Assembly: GCF_050589685.1 (NCBI RefSeq)
Contig: NZ_JBNGOS010000013.1
Coordinates: 1-64,000, forward strand
Reading direction: 5' to 3'
Source of the DNA: Saccharicrinis sp050589685
GTDB lineage: Bacteria; Bacteroidota; Bacteroidia; Bacteroidales; Marinilabiliaceae
Length of the DNA stretch: 64,000 nt
How positions within the stretch are numbered: position 1 is the first letter of the stretch; the number at the start of each line of letters is the position of its first letter. Shown here one piece after another: positions 8,568-17,278 of the stretch. Both the position numbers and the translations under genes were made by a program. The notes beneath the pieces were generated by a model. That model was not told the origin of the DNA, did not search any database, and worked only from the letters and a program-made list of their open reading frames with translations.

Positions 8568-9815
8568 ATGAAAGTAGAAATAGTAACAATAGGTGATGAA
8601 CTTCTCATCGGTCAGGTGGTGGATACCAATTCAGCCTGGATGGGCAAGCAATTAAACGAAGCAGGATTTGAAGTGACCCGTATAAACTCGATTAGCGATA
8701 AGGAGGAAGATATTTTAAATATTCTGTACGAGACGTCCCAAAGAGCGGATGTGGTATTGATAACCGGTGGTCTGGGGCCAACCAGGGACGATATCACCAA
8801 AACTACCCTCTGTACATATTTCAATACTGAACTAGTATTTGATGAGCAAGTGTTTGAGGATGTAAAATCTTTTTTAAAAGGAAGGGTCGCGAATATAAAT
8901 GAATTTAACCGTCAGCAAGCCTTGGTGCCGGCGAATTGCGATGTGATCAGAAATCCAATGGGAACGGCCCCAATTATGTGGTTTGATCATGAGGGTACCG
9001 TTTTTGTTTCCATGCCCGGGGTACCCTCTGAGATGAAACATATAGTGGAAAAGGAAATTATTCCCCGTTTGTCTTCCCGGTTTAGAACAGGTGCAATAGT
9101 TCATAAAACAGTAATTATTCACAATATCCCGGAGGCGGTATTGGCAGAGATGCTGGAAGGGTTCGAGGATGGAATTCCGAGCTTTATAAAGCTGGCCTAT
9201 TTGCCTTCTCCGGGAAGGATAAGACTTAGGTTTACGGGCAGGGGCATCAATAAAAAGGAAATTGAGACAGGAATAGATAAGCTGATTGAGCAGTTAAAAC
9301 CCATTCTAGGAGATGCTATATTGGGGTATGAAGATGTATCTACAGTTGAGATGGTTGCCGCTGTTTTTGACAAGCATAAGTTAACCCTATCGGCGGCCGA
9401 AAGCTGTACGGGCGGAAATATCGCACATCAAATTACTCTGCGTCCGGGAAGTTCCGGTTATTTTAAGGGCAGTGTTGTGGCATATCACAATGAGGTGAAA
9501 ATGGGATTGCTTGCTGTGAAAGAAGAATCATTAATTGCTTTGGGTGCTGTAAGCAAAGATGTAGTGGAGCAAATGGCCATTGGGGCAAGGTATAATTTGG
9601 GAACGGATTATGCTGTAGCAACTTCGGGTATTGCCGGCCCGGATGGAGGTACCGATGAAAAGCCTGTTGGAACCATTTGGATTGCGGTAGCTGGGCCTAA
9701 AAGAGTACTAAGCGAAAAGTTTAACTTCGGGAAAATACGCGAACGCAATATAGTCCGCGCAACAGAAATGGCCTTAGTGATGCTAAAAAAGATGGTGGAA
9801 GAGGATTTAAGCTAA
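8568..9815 (+). CDS. cinA: CinA-like protein (nicotinamide-nucleotide amidase family)
   Basis: I place the start at 8568 (MKVEIVTIGDELLIGQVVDT), the usual first residues of the family; the longer GTG-initiated frame from 8523 overlaps the protease stop and adds 15 unconserved residues. The 415-residue protein has the N-terminal MoCF/COG1058 domain (TGGLGPTRDDITK, PGVPSEM), and the C-terminal CinA domain with AAESCTGGNIAH and ATSGIAGPDGGT. Family members hydrolyse NMN and/or ADP-ribose-type pyrophosphates in NAD salvage. It is cytosolic. Length and both domains are complete. Confidence 0.92.
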   Translation: MKVEIVTIGDELLIGQVVDTNSAWMGKQLNEAGFEVTRINSISDKEEDILNILYETSQRADVVLITGGLGPTRDDITKTTLCTYFNTELVFDEQVFEDVKSFLKGRVANINEFNRQQALVPANCDVIRNPMGTAPIMWFDHEGTVFVSMPGVPSEMKHIVEKEIIPRLSSRFRTGAIVHKTVIIHNIPEAVLAEMLEGFEDGIPSFIKLAYLPSPGRIRLRFTGRGINKKEIETGIDKLIEQLKPILGDAILGYEDVSTVEMVAAVFDKHKLTLSAAESCTGGNIAHQITLRPGSSGYFKGSVVAYHNEVKMGLLAVKEESLIALGAVSKDVVEQMAIGARYNLGTDYAVATSGIAGPDGGTDEKPVGTIWIAVAGPKRVLSEKFNFGKIRERNIVRATEMALVMLKKMVEEDLS

Positions 9816-9886
9816 AAGCTTGTAGCGATTGGCTATTCGTATAAAGTGAAGTGGTGAAAAAAAATGTACTTTTTCTTGCTGTATAT

Positions 9887-9917
9887 TTGTAATTTACATT
9901 AAAAAACAGTTATTTTG
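9887..9917 (+). promoter_or_regulatory. Candidate promoter of the rpmB operon
   Basis: TTG (9887-9889) is separated by 20 bases from TTATTTTG (9910-9917), one mismatch from the Bacteroidota -33/-7 consensus TTG-N19-21-TAnnTTTG. It is followed by GCACC and lies about 40 bases before the rpmB ATG. A second TATATTTG box at 9882-9889 overlaps it. Confidence 0.5.
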
Positions 9918-9957
9918 CACCCTGTTTGAAAAATGTATCCGAAAAAACGGTGTAAAG

Positions 9958-10200
9958 ATGTCAAGAGTTTGTCAGATAACTGGAAAAAGGTTCTTAGTAG
10001 GGAACAATGTTTCCCACTCCAAGAGGAGAACCAAAAGAAGATTTGATGTAAATCTATTTAAGAAACGATTCTTCCTTGTGGAAGAGGAGCGTTGGGTAGA
10101 CCTGAGGGTTTCGGCTTCCGGGCTTAGAATGATCAACAAGGTTGGTTTATATGCTGCTTTGAAATCCGCAAAAGAAAAAGGTTTTATAACTAAATTTTAA
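9958..10200 (+). CDS. rpmB: 50S ribosomal protein bL28
   Basis: The 80-residue basic protein starts MSRVCQITGKRFLVGNNVSH and has the SKRRTKRRFDVNL and VSASGLRMINKVGL elements of bL28. It is the first gene of a three-gene ribosomal operon, with rpmG 13 bases downstream, a conserved Bacteroidota arrangement. The N-terminal CxxTGK motif has one Cys, so it probably does not bind zinc in the classical four-Cys manner. Confidence 0.97.
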   Translation: MSRVCQITGKRFLVGNNVSHSKRRTKRRFDVNLFKKRFFLVEEERWVDLRVSASGLRMINKVGLYAALKSAKEKGFITKF

Positions 10201-10213
10201 GGGGGGTTAAGAA

Positions 10214-10402
10214 ATGGCTAAAAAAGCAAAAGGAAACCGCATTCAAGTTATCCTTGAATGTACAGAGCATAAAGAGAGTGGAATGGCAGGAACAAGCCGT
10301 TATATCACTGTTAAAAACAGAAAGAACACTCCGGATAGAATGGAATTGAAAAAGTATAACCCTATTTTGAAGCGTTATACCGTACATAGAGAAATTAAAT
10401 AA
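10214..10402 (+). CDS. rpmG: 50S ribosomal protein bL33
   Basis: The 62-residue protein starts MAKKAKGNRIQVILECTEHK and ends with the KYNPILKRYTVHREIK signature of bL33. Only one Cys (in LECTEH) remains and the usual Cys pairs are absent, so this is a zinc-independent form. It sits between rpmB and the small DUF4295 gene, which follows after 11 bases. Confidence 0.97.
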   Translation: MAKKAKGNRIQVILECTEHKESGMAGTSRYITVKNRKNTPDRMELKKYNPILKRYTVHREIK

Positions 10403-10413
10403 ATCTTTGTATC

Positions 10414-10566
10414 ATGGCTAAGAAATCAGTAGCAACATTACAAAAAGGAGGCGGTAAAGGTCACACAAAAGTGATTAAAATGGTAAAGTCGCCTAAAACT
10501 GGTGCTTACTCTTTTAGAGAAGAGATAGTAACCAACGAAGAAGTAAAAGAATTTTTCAAAAAATAA
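10414..10566 (+). CDS. DUF4295 family small ribosome-associated protein (bL38-type)
   Basis: This is a complete 50-residue ORF with an ATG 11 bases after rpmG: it begins MAKKSVATLQKGGGKGHTKV and ends EEVKEFFKK. It is lysine-rich and lacks any membrane segment. The rpmB-rpmG-DUF4295 order is fixed across Bacteroidota. As I recall, the family has been seen as a Bacteroidota-specific component of the large ribosomal subunit, called bL38; I cannot verify that here. A strong terminator follows directly, so it closes the operon. Confidence 0.88.
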   Translation: MAKKSVATLQKGGGKGHTKVIKMVKSPKTGAYSFREEIVTNEEVKEFFKK

Positions 10567-10598
10567 TTTTGCCCAGGCAGAAGACATTTTTATTTAAG

Positions 10599-10629
10599 AG
10601 CTTCCTTTATTTTTAAAGGAAGCTTTTTG
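10599..10629 (+). terminator. Intrinsic terminator of the rpmB operon
   Basis: Perfect 11-bp arms AGCTTCCTTTA (10599-10609) and TAAAGGAAGCT (10614-10624) with a TTTT loop are followed by a T-run (TTTTTG). It lies 33 bases after the DUF4295 stop. Confidence 0.93.
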
Positions 10630-10958
10630 TATTATAATATGTTTGCAAGAAAACACATCTAACTAGGTTACGCCTCTTTTGAAAACCGTTACTTACAAAA
10701 GTAAATTCCTTGATTTTCAAAAGATCCAAGCCTTGTTCTTTGCGCTTTCTTATCAAACATCTTCAGAAACTAATTTTATAGGTAGTATATGTTCCAATTA
10801 TTACAATGTAAGATAGTTTGTATAGATTGCGGTATTCGATAACTAAATTATATTTTAAATAGTTATTTTTATATATTTAGCATGTTTATACGTATGGGAT
10901 TTATTGCGTTGGAAAGAGCATAGTAGACAAAATTGTTAACAGTCTATTTTTACAGAAT
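10630..10958. other. AT-rich gap upstream of ftsY
   Basis: About 330 bases without a supported gene. AT content rises sharply between about 10780 and 10890 (for example the stretch around 10850-10880). No clear hairpin or full promoter is visible; the ftsY promoter presumably lies in the last 100 bases. Confidence 0.4.
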
Positions 10959-11909
10959 ATGGGATTATTCGGAAGTTTTACAAAAGAGAAAAAAGAAAGC
11001 CTCGATAAAGGTTTGGCAAAAACCAAAGAGAGTGTTTTTAAAAAGCTTACGCGTGCTGTCGCAGGACGTTCAAAAGTTGACGACGTAGTACTGGATGAGC
11101 TGGAAGAGGTGCTGATTACATCCGATGTAGGTGTGGATACAACGCTTAAAATTATTGAGCGCATTGAGGAGCGGGTCGCCAAGGATAAGTTTTTGAGTAC
11201 TTCCGAACTAAATAGAATTCTTAAAGAAGAAATCGTTGACCTTCTGTCTGAAAATCAAATGGACGGGGAAGGCGATTTTGAACTGCCTAAAAGTGAAGAT
11301 CCCTACGTGATTATGGTGGTGGGTGTGAACGGTGTTGGAAAAACAACTACCATCGGTAAACTTGCCCATAAGTTTAAAGCTGCCGGCAAAAAGGTGGTGT
11401 TGGGAGCTGCCGACACTTTCAGGGCGGCAGCTATTGACCAGCTTCAGGTGTGGGCCGATAGGGTGGATGTTCCATTGGTTCGTCAGAACATGGGGTCCGA
11501 TCCCGCTTCTGTTGCATTCGATACATTAACCTCCGCAAAAACGCAGGGGGCTGATGTGGTGATTATTGACACTGCCGGAAGATTGCATAACAAGGTGAAC
11601 CTGATGAACGAGTTGACCAAGGTGAAAAAAGTGATGCAAAAGGTGGTGCCGGATACGCCAAACGAGATAATCCTGGTATTGGACGGATCTACCGGACAAA
11701 ATGCTTTTGAGCAAGCCAAGGAATTTACCAAGGCTACCGAAGTGAACGCCCTTGTGATTACTAAATTGGACGGAACGGCTAAAGGTGGTGTTGTGATTGG
11801 GGTATCGGATCAGTTCCAAATCCCGGTCAAGTATATTGGAATAGGCGAGGGAATTGATGATCTGCAGATTTTTAATAGAACCGAGTTTGTGGATTCTCTG
11901 TTTAACTAA
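10959..11909 (+). CDS. ftsY: Signal recognition particle receptor FtsY
   Basis: The 316-residue protein has the helical N domain (about 1-105, with VDDVVLDELEEVLITSDVGV) and the SRP-type GTPase domain: P-loop GVNGVGKTTTIGKLA, DTFRAAAIDQL, DTAGRLHNK, and TKLDGTAKGG. It docks the Ffh-ribosome complex on the inner membrane for co-translational insertion. The long acidic A domain of E. coli FtsY is absent, as usual in Bacteroidota. It is a single transcription unit with a strong terminator directly after it. Confidence 0.97.
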   Translation: MGLFGSFTKEKKESLDKGLAKTKESVFKKLTRAVAGRSKVDDVVLDELEEVLITSDVGVDTTLKIIERIEERVAKDKFLSTSELNRILKEEIVDLLSENQMDGEGDFELPKSEDPYVIMVVGVNGVGKTTTIGKLAHKFKAAGKKVVLGAADTFRAAAIDQLQVWADRVDVPLVRQNMGSDPASVAFDTLTSAKTQGADVVIIDTAGRLHNKVNLMNELTKVKKVMQKVVPDTPNEIILVLDGSTGQNAFEQAKEFTKATEVNALVITKLDGTAKGGVVIGVSDQFQIPVKYIGIGEGIDDLQIFNRTEFVDSLFN

Positions 11910-11934
11910 TAGTTTAAAATAGAACAAAATATTG

Positions 11935-11963
11935 GGCTACCTGTTTATGAGGTAGCCTTTTTT
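11935..11963 (+). terminator. Intrinsic terminator of ftsY
   Basis: Perfect 8-bp arms GGCTACCT (11935-11942) and AGGTAGCC (11950-11957) flank a 7-base loop and are followed by six T residues. Confidence 0.93.
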
Positions 11964-12032
11964 GTGGTACGATGATATTAGGCTAATTTAAAAGGTCTAT
12001 GGTCTCTTATCGCTTATCTAATAGTCTGAAAA

Positions 12033-13337
12033 ATGAAGAAGATTGATGTAGTTACGTTGGGGTGTTCAAAAAATTTAGTGGATTCAGAGTCGCTGATCAA
12101 ACAGTTTGAAGCAGGTGGTTTCTCGGTTGCCCATGATTCGGAATCGCCGAAAGGGGATATTGCTATCATCAATACCTGCGGTTTTATTGGCGACGCCAAG
12201 GAGGAATCCATAGAGACCATCCTGAATTTTGCCGAGGCCAAAAAAAGGGGTGAGATAAAAAAGCTGTTTGTAATGGGATGCCTTTCCGAAAGATATTCTA
12301 AGCAATTGAAAGAGGAACTACCCGAGGTGGATGCCATATATGGTAAATTCGATTGGAAACAGATTGTGGAAGACCTGGGGCAAAACTATCGTGCCGATTT
12401 AATTAATGAGCGCAGCTTGACCACACCGGGTCATTATGCCTATTTTAAAATATCGGAAGGGTGTAATCGTTCCTGTTCGTATTGTGCCATCCCTTTAATT
12501 ACAGGTAAGCATAAGTCTAAACCCATAGAGCAGTTGATAGAGGAAGCCGAGCGATTGGCTGATCAGGGGGTGAAAGAGCTTCAGGTGATCGCACAAGACC
12601 TGTCGTTTTATGGTTTGGATATATACAAGCAGATGCGCTTGGGGGAGTTGGTTCATAAAATTGCTGATGTCAAAGGGATTGATTGGGTGAGGTTGCACTA
12701 TGCCTATCCTGCCGGATTCCCATATAATGTGCTTAAGGTTATGAATGAGCATCCTAATGTTTGTAATTACTTGGATATTGCCTTGCAGCACATTAGTGAC
12801 CCAATGCTTAAAACAATGCGTCGGAATGTATCCAAAGCCGAAACATACAAACTTATTGAACGCATGCGAAAGGATGTTCCCGGAATTCATCTCAGAACAA
12901 CCATGATAACCGGTCATCCGGGTGAAACCGAGCAGGATTTTAAAGAGATGTTGGCGTTTGTGAAGGAAGCACGTTTTGAACGATTGGGGGTATTCCCTTA
13001 TTCGCATGAAGAAGACACCCATGCCTACCGCAACTATAAAGATGATATCCCGCAAGAATTGAAGCAGGAGAGAGCTGATGCCATCATGGAAATTCAGGAG
13101 CAGATCAGCTGGGAAATCAATCAGGAAAAAGTTGGAAAGGAAATGAAGATAATTATCGACCGCAAAGAAGATGATTATTATGTAGGCCGTACCGAATTTG
13201 ATTCACCGGAGGTAGATCCTGAAGTATTAATACCAATTGATGAAAATGAAATGGAAGTTGGTAAGTTCCACCAGGTGAAGATAACTGATGCGGAAGCTTA
13301 TGATTTGTTTGGGGAGCCAGTAGGTAGTCAACAGTAG
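12033..13337 (+). CDS. rimO: Ribosomal protein uS12 methylthiotransferase RimO
   Basis: The 434-residue protein carries the three parts of RimO: an N-terminal UPF0004 domain whose cysteines 11, 49 and 83 would bind one Fe-S cluster (TLGCSKNLVDSE, NTCGF, GCLSERY); a radical SAM core with Cys144-x3-Cys148-x2-Cys151 (EGCNRSCSYCAIP); and a C-terminal TRAM domain (about 370-430). The opening VTLGCSKNLVDSE distinguishes RimO from MiaB. It adds a methylthio group to an aspartate of uS12. It is followed after 69 bases by truA. Confidence 0.96.
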   Translation: MKKIDVVTLGCSKNLVDSESLIKQFEAGGFSVAHDSESPKGDIAIINTCGFIGDAKEESIETILNFAEAKKRGEIKKLFVMGCLSERYSKQLKEELPEVDAIYGKFDWKQIVEDLGQNYRADLINERSLTTPGHYAYFKISEGCNRSCSYCAIPLITGKHKSKPIEQLIEEAERLADQGVKELQVIAQDLSFYGLDIYKQMRLGELVHKIADVKGIDWVRLHYAYPAGFPYNVLKVMNEHPNVCNYLDIALQHISDPMLKTMRRNVSKAETYKLIERMRKDVPGIHLRTTMITGHPGETEQDFKEMLAFVKEARFERLGVFPYSHEEDTHAYRNYKDDIPQELKQERADAIMEIQEQISWEINQEKVGKEMKIIIDRKEDDYYVGRTEFDSPEVDPEVLIPIDENEMEVGKFHQVKITDAEAYDLFGEPVGSQQ

Positions 13338-13406
13338 GCAGTTCTCCATCGTTTGTGTATACATTAATGATATATTTATATACTAAAAACTGCATACTGA
13401 ATACTA

Positions 13407-14165
13407 ATGACTAGGTATTTCTTAGAACTCGCCTATAACGGAAAAAATTACCATGGCTGGCAAATTCAGCCCAATGCCATCTCTGTACAAGAAGTTTTGA
13501 GTGATTGCATAGGTAAAATGCTACGGGAAGAAATCAATATTGTAGGCTGCGGCCGCACCGATACAGGTGTTCATGCTTCCTATTTTGTTGCTCATTTTGA
13601 TTGTGTAAAGGAGGAAATTGACGGAGAACAGTTCTGTCATAAGCTGAATCGTTTCTTGCCAAAAGATATCGCTGTTTATTCTTTATCTAAGGTGGATGGA
13701 GAAACCCATAGTAGATTTTCCGCTAGTAGTCGTACTTACGAATATTATATGGTAGATAAAAAGAGCCCGTTTCTGCAAGAATATGCCTATCAATCGCATG
13801 TGCCATTGGATTTTGAACAAATGAATAAAGCGGCTCAATCACTATTTAATTATACTGATTTTACCAGTTTCAGCAAACTACATACCGACGTAAAAACAAA
13901 CAATTGTAAAATCACCAGAGCGGTTTGGGAATTCAAGAATAATCGGTGGGTTTTTACCATTAGTGCCGATCGCTTTCTTAGGAATATGGTGCGTGCTATT
14001 GTAGGAACCTTGTTGGAAGTAGGTAGAGGGAAAATGACCTTAAATGAATTTAAAGAAGTTATAGAGGCCAAGGATAGGGGAGTGGCCGGCACATCGGCGC
14101 CTGCACATGCGCTTTATTTGGTAGGTGTTAGTTATCCTGAGGAGCTGTTTTCTTCCAAGATGTAA
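13407..14165 (+). CDS. truA: tRNA pseudouridine(38-40) synthase TruA
   Basis: The 252-residue protein has the catalytic Asp52 in GCGRTDTGVHA, the N-terminal YNGKNYHGWQIQPN strand and the C-terminal RFLRNMVRAIVGTLLEVG motif of TruA. It modifies U38-40 of tRNA anticodon stems in the cytosol. Length is normal. The gene follows rimO and precedes the ABC-F gene, both housekeeping genes on the same strand. Confidence 0.96.
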   Translation: MTRYFLELAYNGKNYHGWQIQPNAISVQEVLSDCIGKMLREEINIVGCGRTDTGVHASYFVAHFDCVKEEIDGEQFCHKLNRFLPKDIAVYSLSKVDGETHSRFSASSRTYEYYMVDKKSPFLQEYAYQSHVPLDFEQMNKAAQSLFNYTDFTSFSKLHTDVKTNNCKITRAVWEFKNNRWVFTISADRFLRNMVRAIVGTLLEVGRGKMTLNEFKEVIEAKDRGVAGTSAPAHALYLVGVSYPEELFSSKM

Positions 14166-14206
14166 ATAAGTCTAATGTCTCTTAGCTATAATCTAACAAT
14201 CTATTT

Positions 14207-14214
14207 TATCTTTG
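14207..14214 (+). promoter_or_regulatory. Candidate -7 box for the ABC-F gene
   Basis: TATCTTTG is a perfect TAnnTTTG, followed by CGGCGC and 20 bases before the ATG at 14235. TTA (14182-14184) about 22 bases upstream could act as a weak -33. Confidence 0.5.
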
Positions 14215-14234
14215 CGGCGCTAAAATAAGATAAG

Positions 14235-15881
14235 ATGATTTCAGTTGATGCTTTAACGGTAGAGTTTGGTGCTACCACCCTTTTCAAAAATATATCCTTT
14301 GTTATAAACGAAAAAGACCGTATTGCCCTTATGGGTAAGAACGGAGCCGGTAAATCTACTTTGTTGAAGATCCTGGCAGGGGTGCGTGATGCCAATAAAG
14401 GTCGGGTTTCGGTGCCAAAGGATAAAGTAGTCGCTTATCTGCCTCAGCATTTAATGACTGAAGATAACCGAAGTGTGTTTGAAGAGGCCTCACAGGCTTT
14501 TGCCGACATACTTGCCATGGAGAAAGAAATAGCTGAGCTTAATAAGCAGTTAGAGACACGTACTGATTATGAGTCGGAAAGCTATTATGAGTTGATTGAA
14601 AAGGTTTCTGCCCTTAGCGACAAGTTTTATTCCATTGAGGAAACCAATTTCGACGCAGAGGTTGAAAAGGTTTTGTTGGGACTGGGATTCTTGCGTGGGG
14701 ACTTTGGCAAACCGACCAGCGAATTTAGCGGAGGATGGCGTATGCGTATCGAATTGGCCAAGATACTGCTTAAAAAACCTGATCTGATATTATTGGATGA
14801 GCCAACAAATCATCTGGATATTGAATCGATTCAGTGGTTGGAGGAATTTTTGATTAATTGCGGCAAAGCTGTTATTGTAATTTCCCACGATAGGGCATTT
14901 GTGGATAATATTACCACACGAACCATTGAGGTTACGATGGGACGTATTTATGATTACAAAGTTAATTACTCCAAATATTTAATTCTTCGCCAAGAGCGCA
15001 GAGTACAACAGGTGAAGGCATTTGAAGAGCAACAAAAAATGATAGCCGATAATGAGGCTTTTATCGAACGTTTTAAAGGTACCTACTCAAAGACCTTACA
15101 GGTTCAGAGTCGGGTTAAGATGCTTGAAAAATTGGAAAGGGTTGAAGTGGATGAGGAAGACCGTTCTTCATTACGCCTAAAATTTCCGACAGCTCCACGT
15201 TCGGGAAATTATCCGGTAATAGCCCAGGATGTAGCAAAATATTACGATGAGCATCTTGTCTTTTCAGATGCCTCATTAACGGTGGAGCGAGGTGAAAAGA
15301 TTGCCTTTGTAGGAAGAAATGGGGAAGGGAAGTCAACCTTGGTTAAAGCTATCATGAACGAAATAGATTTTGATGGTGAGCTTAATTTGGGGCACAATAC
15401 CATGATTGGTTACTTTGCGCAAAACCAGGCTTCGTTATTAGAAGAAGACTTAACAGTGTTTCAGACTATTGATGATGTTGCCAGGGGAGATATTCGTAAT
15501 AAAATAAAAGATGTATTGGGGGCTTTTATGTTTGGCGGAGATAATTCCACAAAAAAGGTAAAGGTGCTTTCTGGGGGCGAAAGAACCAGGTTGGCTATGA
15601 TTAAGTTATTGTTGGAGCCAGTAAACCTGTTAATACTGGATGAGCCTACCAATCATTTGGATATGAAAACCAAAGATGTATTGAAGGATGCGCTAAAAGC
15701 TTTTGACGGAACTTTAATCCTTGTGTCTCACGACCGCGATTTTCTGGATGGGTTAGTGGATAAGGTATATGAATTCGGAAACAAACGTGTAAAGGCGCAT
15801 TTAGGAGATATACAGAGCTTTTTAAGTATGAAAAAGATGGCGCATCTTACAGAGCTGGAAAAGAAGAAGGTTGCCATATAG
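14235..15881 (+). CDS. ABC-F family ATPase (ribosome-associated, Uup/EttA-like)
   Basis: This 548-residue protein consists of two ABC cassettes without membrane segments: Walker A GKNGAGKST (about 35) and GRNGEGKST (about 363), signature motifs FSGGWRMR and LSGGERTR, and Walker B LLDEPTNHLD and ILDEPTNHLD. The two cassettes are joined by a charged helical linker (about 245-310) typical of ABC-F. Such proteins bind the ribosomal E site and relieve stalled translation; some give antibiotic resistance. It is not a transporter. The close match of both cassettes to the housekeeping group argues against a resistance role. Confidence 0.93.
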   Translation: MISVDALTVEFGATTLFKNISFVINEKDRIALMGKNGAGKSTLLKILAGVRDANKGRVSVPKDKVVAYLPQHLMTEDNRSVFEEASQAFADILAMEKEIAELNKQLETRTDYESESYYELIEKVSALSDKFYSIEETNFDAEVEKVLLGLGFLRGDFGKPTSEFSGGWRMRIELAKILLKKPDLILLDEPTNHLDIESIQWLEEFLINCGKAVIVISHDRAFVDNITTRTIEVTMGRIYDYKVNYSKYLILRQERRVQQVKAFEEQQKMIADNEAFIERFKGTYSKTLQVQSRVKMLEKLERVEVDEEDRSSLRLKFPTAPRSGNYPVIAQDVAKYYDEHLVFSDASLTVERGEKIAFVGRNGEGKSTLVKAIMNEIDFDGELNLGHNTMIGYFAQNQASLLEEDLTVFQTIDDVARGDIRNKIKDVLGAFMFGGDNSTKKVKVLSGGERTRLAMIKLLLEPVNLLILDEPTNHLDMKTKDVLKDALKAFDGTLILVSHDRDFLDGLVDKVYEFGNKRVKAHLGDIQSFLSMKKMAHLTELEKKKVAI

Positions 15882-15906
15882 CAATGGTCAATTGTTTCGG
15901 CAAAGC

Positions 15907-16347
15907 TTACATCATTCCTTTAACCAAGCCGATAATTGGAGTTGATAAATAGGTTATCCCAAAACTCCAAATAAGAATTCCCAAAAGAAGGAATAATAAA
16001 AATTTGCGGGTGTCTTTTAATAATAACATCCCAATCATTAAGGAGATAAATGGTCCCAGCAAGCCGGTTACCATTAACCCTAATCCCGCAACACCATACT
16101 TTTGTAACCAATTATTAAATTTTTCCTGTTTATGCGCAATGCTATTGGAGCCATATTTGTCCATTAACCATTTGCGAAAAGGTTCGCCCGAGAAATAAAC
16201 AAGTAGGGCGGATGAAACAGCTCCCAAAGAAGTAAAAGTAGCGGTAAAGAAAGGAGTGAGTCCCATCGCAATTCCCACTGGTATGCCTTTCCAAATTCCG
16301 GTGGCACCTGCCAAATAAACGGCAAAATATCTTCCAATCTCTTCCAT
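15907..16347 (-). CDS. Small membrane protein of the small-multidrug-export (YqaA-like) family
   Basis: The 146-residue protein has three to four hydrophobic helices (about 8-50, 85-110, 115-140), with KGIPVGIAMGL, and GVAGLGLMVTGLLGPFISLMIG, patterns of the Sm_multidrug_ex family. The export role named for this family is weakly supported experimentally. It is the last gene of a minus-strand series after aroE, with about 130 bases between. No catalytic residue is expected. Family call is moderately secure, function uncertain. Confidence 0.7.
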   Translation of the reverse strand: MEEIGRYFAVYLAGATGIWKGIPVGIAMGLTPFFTATFTSLGAVSSALLVYFSGEPFRKWLMDKYGSNSIAHKQEKFNNWLQKYGVAGLGLMVTGLLGPFISLMIGMLLLKDTRKFLLFLLLGILIWSFGITYLSTPIIGLVKGMM

Positions 16348-16476
16348 TAAAAAGTATAAAATTCAGCAGAGAATCTGCTAATCGTAAAATTTTAATAATC
16401 AGGGAAACATCATATTTTTGGCTATGCAAAAAACATCAAATAAAATCCTGGTACAAACATGCTTTGTGCCATCATT

Positions 16477-17223
16477 TTATTTGTTCCATATTTCCCAAGC
16501 TCCTTCGGCTTGTAAATGCAGCATTTCCAAGCCGTTTTTAATGGCTGCACCTTGTTTTTGGCCTGCTTTTAAAAATGCGGTAATTTCCGGGTTGTAAATT
16601 AAGTCGAAAAATAAATGATTCTTTCCACAGTAGTGGTAGGGGATTTCCGGTTTGGCATTCATATCGCCGTACATTCCAAGTGGGGTGGTATTGATAATAA
16701 CCTGGTTGTCCGCCATGCTTTTTTCGTTCAGGGAATTATAACTAAGTTGAATTTCTCCTTCGGGGGTTCTGGAAACAAGCTTGTACGCTAAGCCCATTCT
16801 GTTCAACGCAAACCCAACTCCCTTGGCAGCCCCACCGGTGCCCAGAATTAATGCGCTTTTGTGATGCGCCTTAATCAAGGGTTCAATAGATTTTGTAAAC
16901 CCGATGATATCGGAATTATATCCCTTAAGCACTGGTTTTTTCGGATTGCCCCAATCGAATTTAATCACGTTTACAGCACCTGCTTCCCGGGCAATAGGAT
17001 CAAGTTCGTCCAGGTATGGTATAACTTTTTCTTTGTAGGGAATAGTGACGTTTAAACCACCTATATACGGGTGATGATCAATAAGCTCAGGAAATTCGTC
17101 TATGGAGGCAATAGGAAAGTTCAAGTATCTGGCCTTGATGGCTTCTTGTTCAAACTTATTGGTAAAATATTTTTGCGAAAAAGACTGCGATAATGGATAT
17201 CCTATTAACCCGTATGTTTTCAT
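16477..17223 (-). CDS. aroE: Shikimate dehydrogenase
   Basis: The 248-residue protein has the substrate-binding N-terminal domain (GYPLSQSFSQKYF, catalytic Lys64 in NVTIPYKEKV, GYNSDIIGF with the conserved Asp) and a Rossmann NADP domain with LGTGGAAKGVGFAL. It reduces 3-dehydroshikimate in aromatic amino-acid biosynthesis. It lies about 55 bases downstream of the DUF368 gene on the same strand and is probably in one unit with it. Confidence 0.94.
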   Translation of the reverse strand: MKTYGLIGYPLSQSFSQKYFTNKFEQEAIKARYLNFPIASIDEFPELIDHHPYIGGLNVTIPYKEKVIPYLDELDPIAREAGAVNVIKFDWGNPKKPVLKGYNSDIIGFTKSIEPLIKAHHKSALILGTGGAAKGVGFALNRMGLAYKLVSRTPEGEIQLSYNSLNEKSMADNQVIINTTPLGMYGDMNAKPEIPYHYCGKNHLFFDLIYNPEITAFLKAGQKQGAAIKNGLEMLHLQAEGAWEIWNK

Positions 17224-17278
17224 AATTCGTATTCAAATCAACAATTCAACAACTATTCAGTAATTCAAAAAAAGTAAA

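Noticed and set aside
14235..15881. Antibiotic-resistance ABC-F of mobile origin
   Set aside because: It is flanked by housekeeping genes with no mobile signs and has housekeeping-type motifs.
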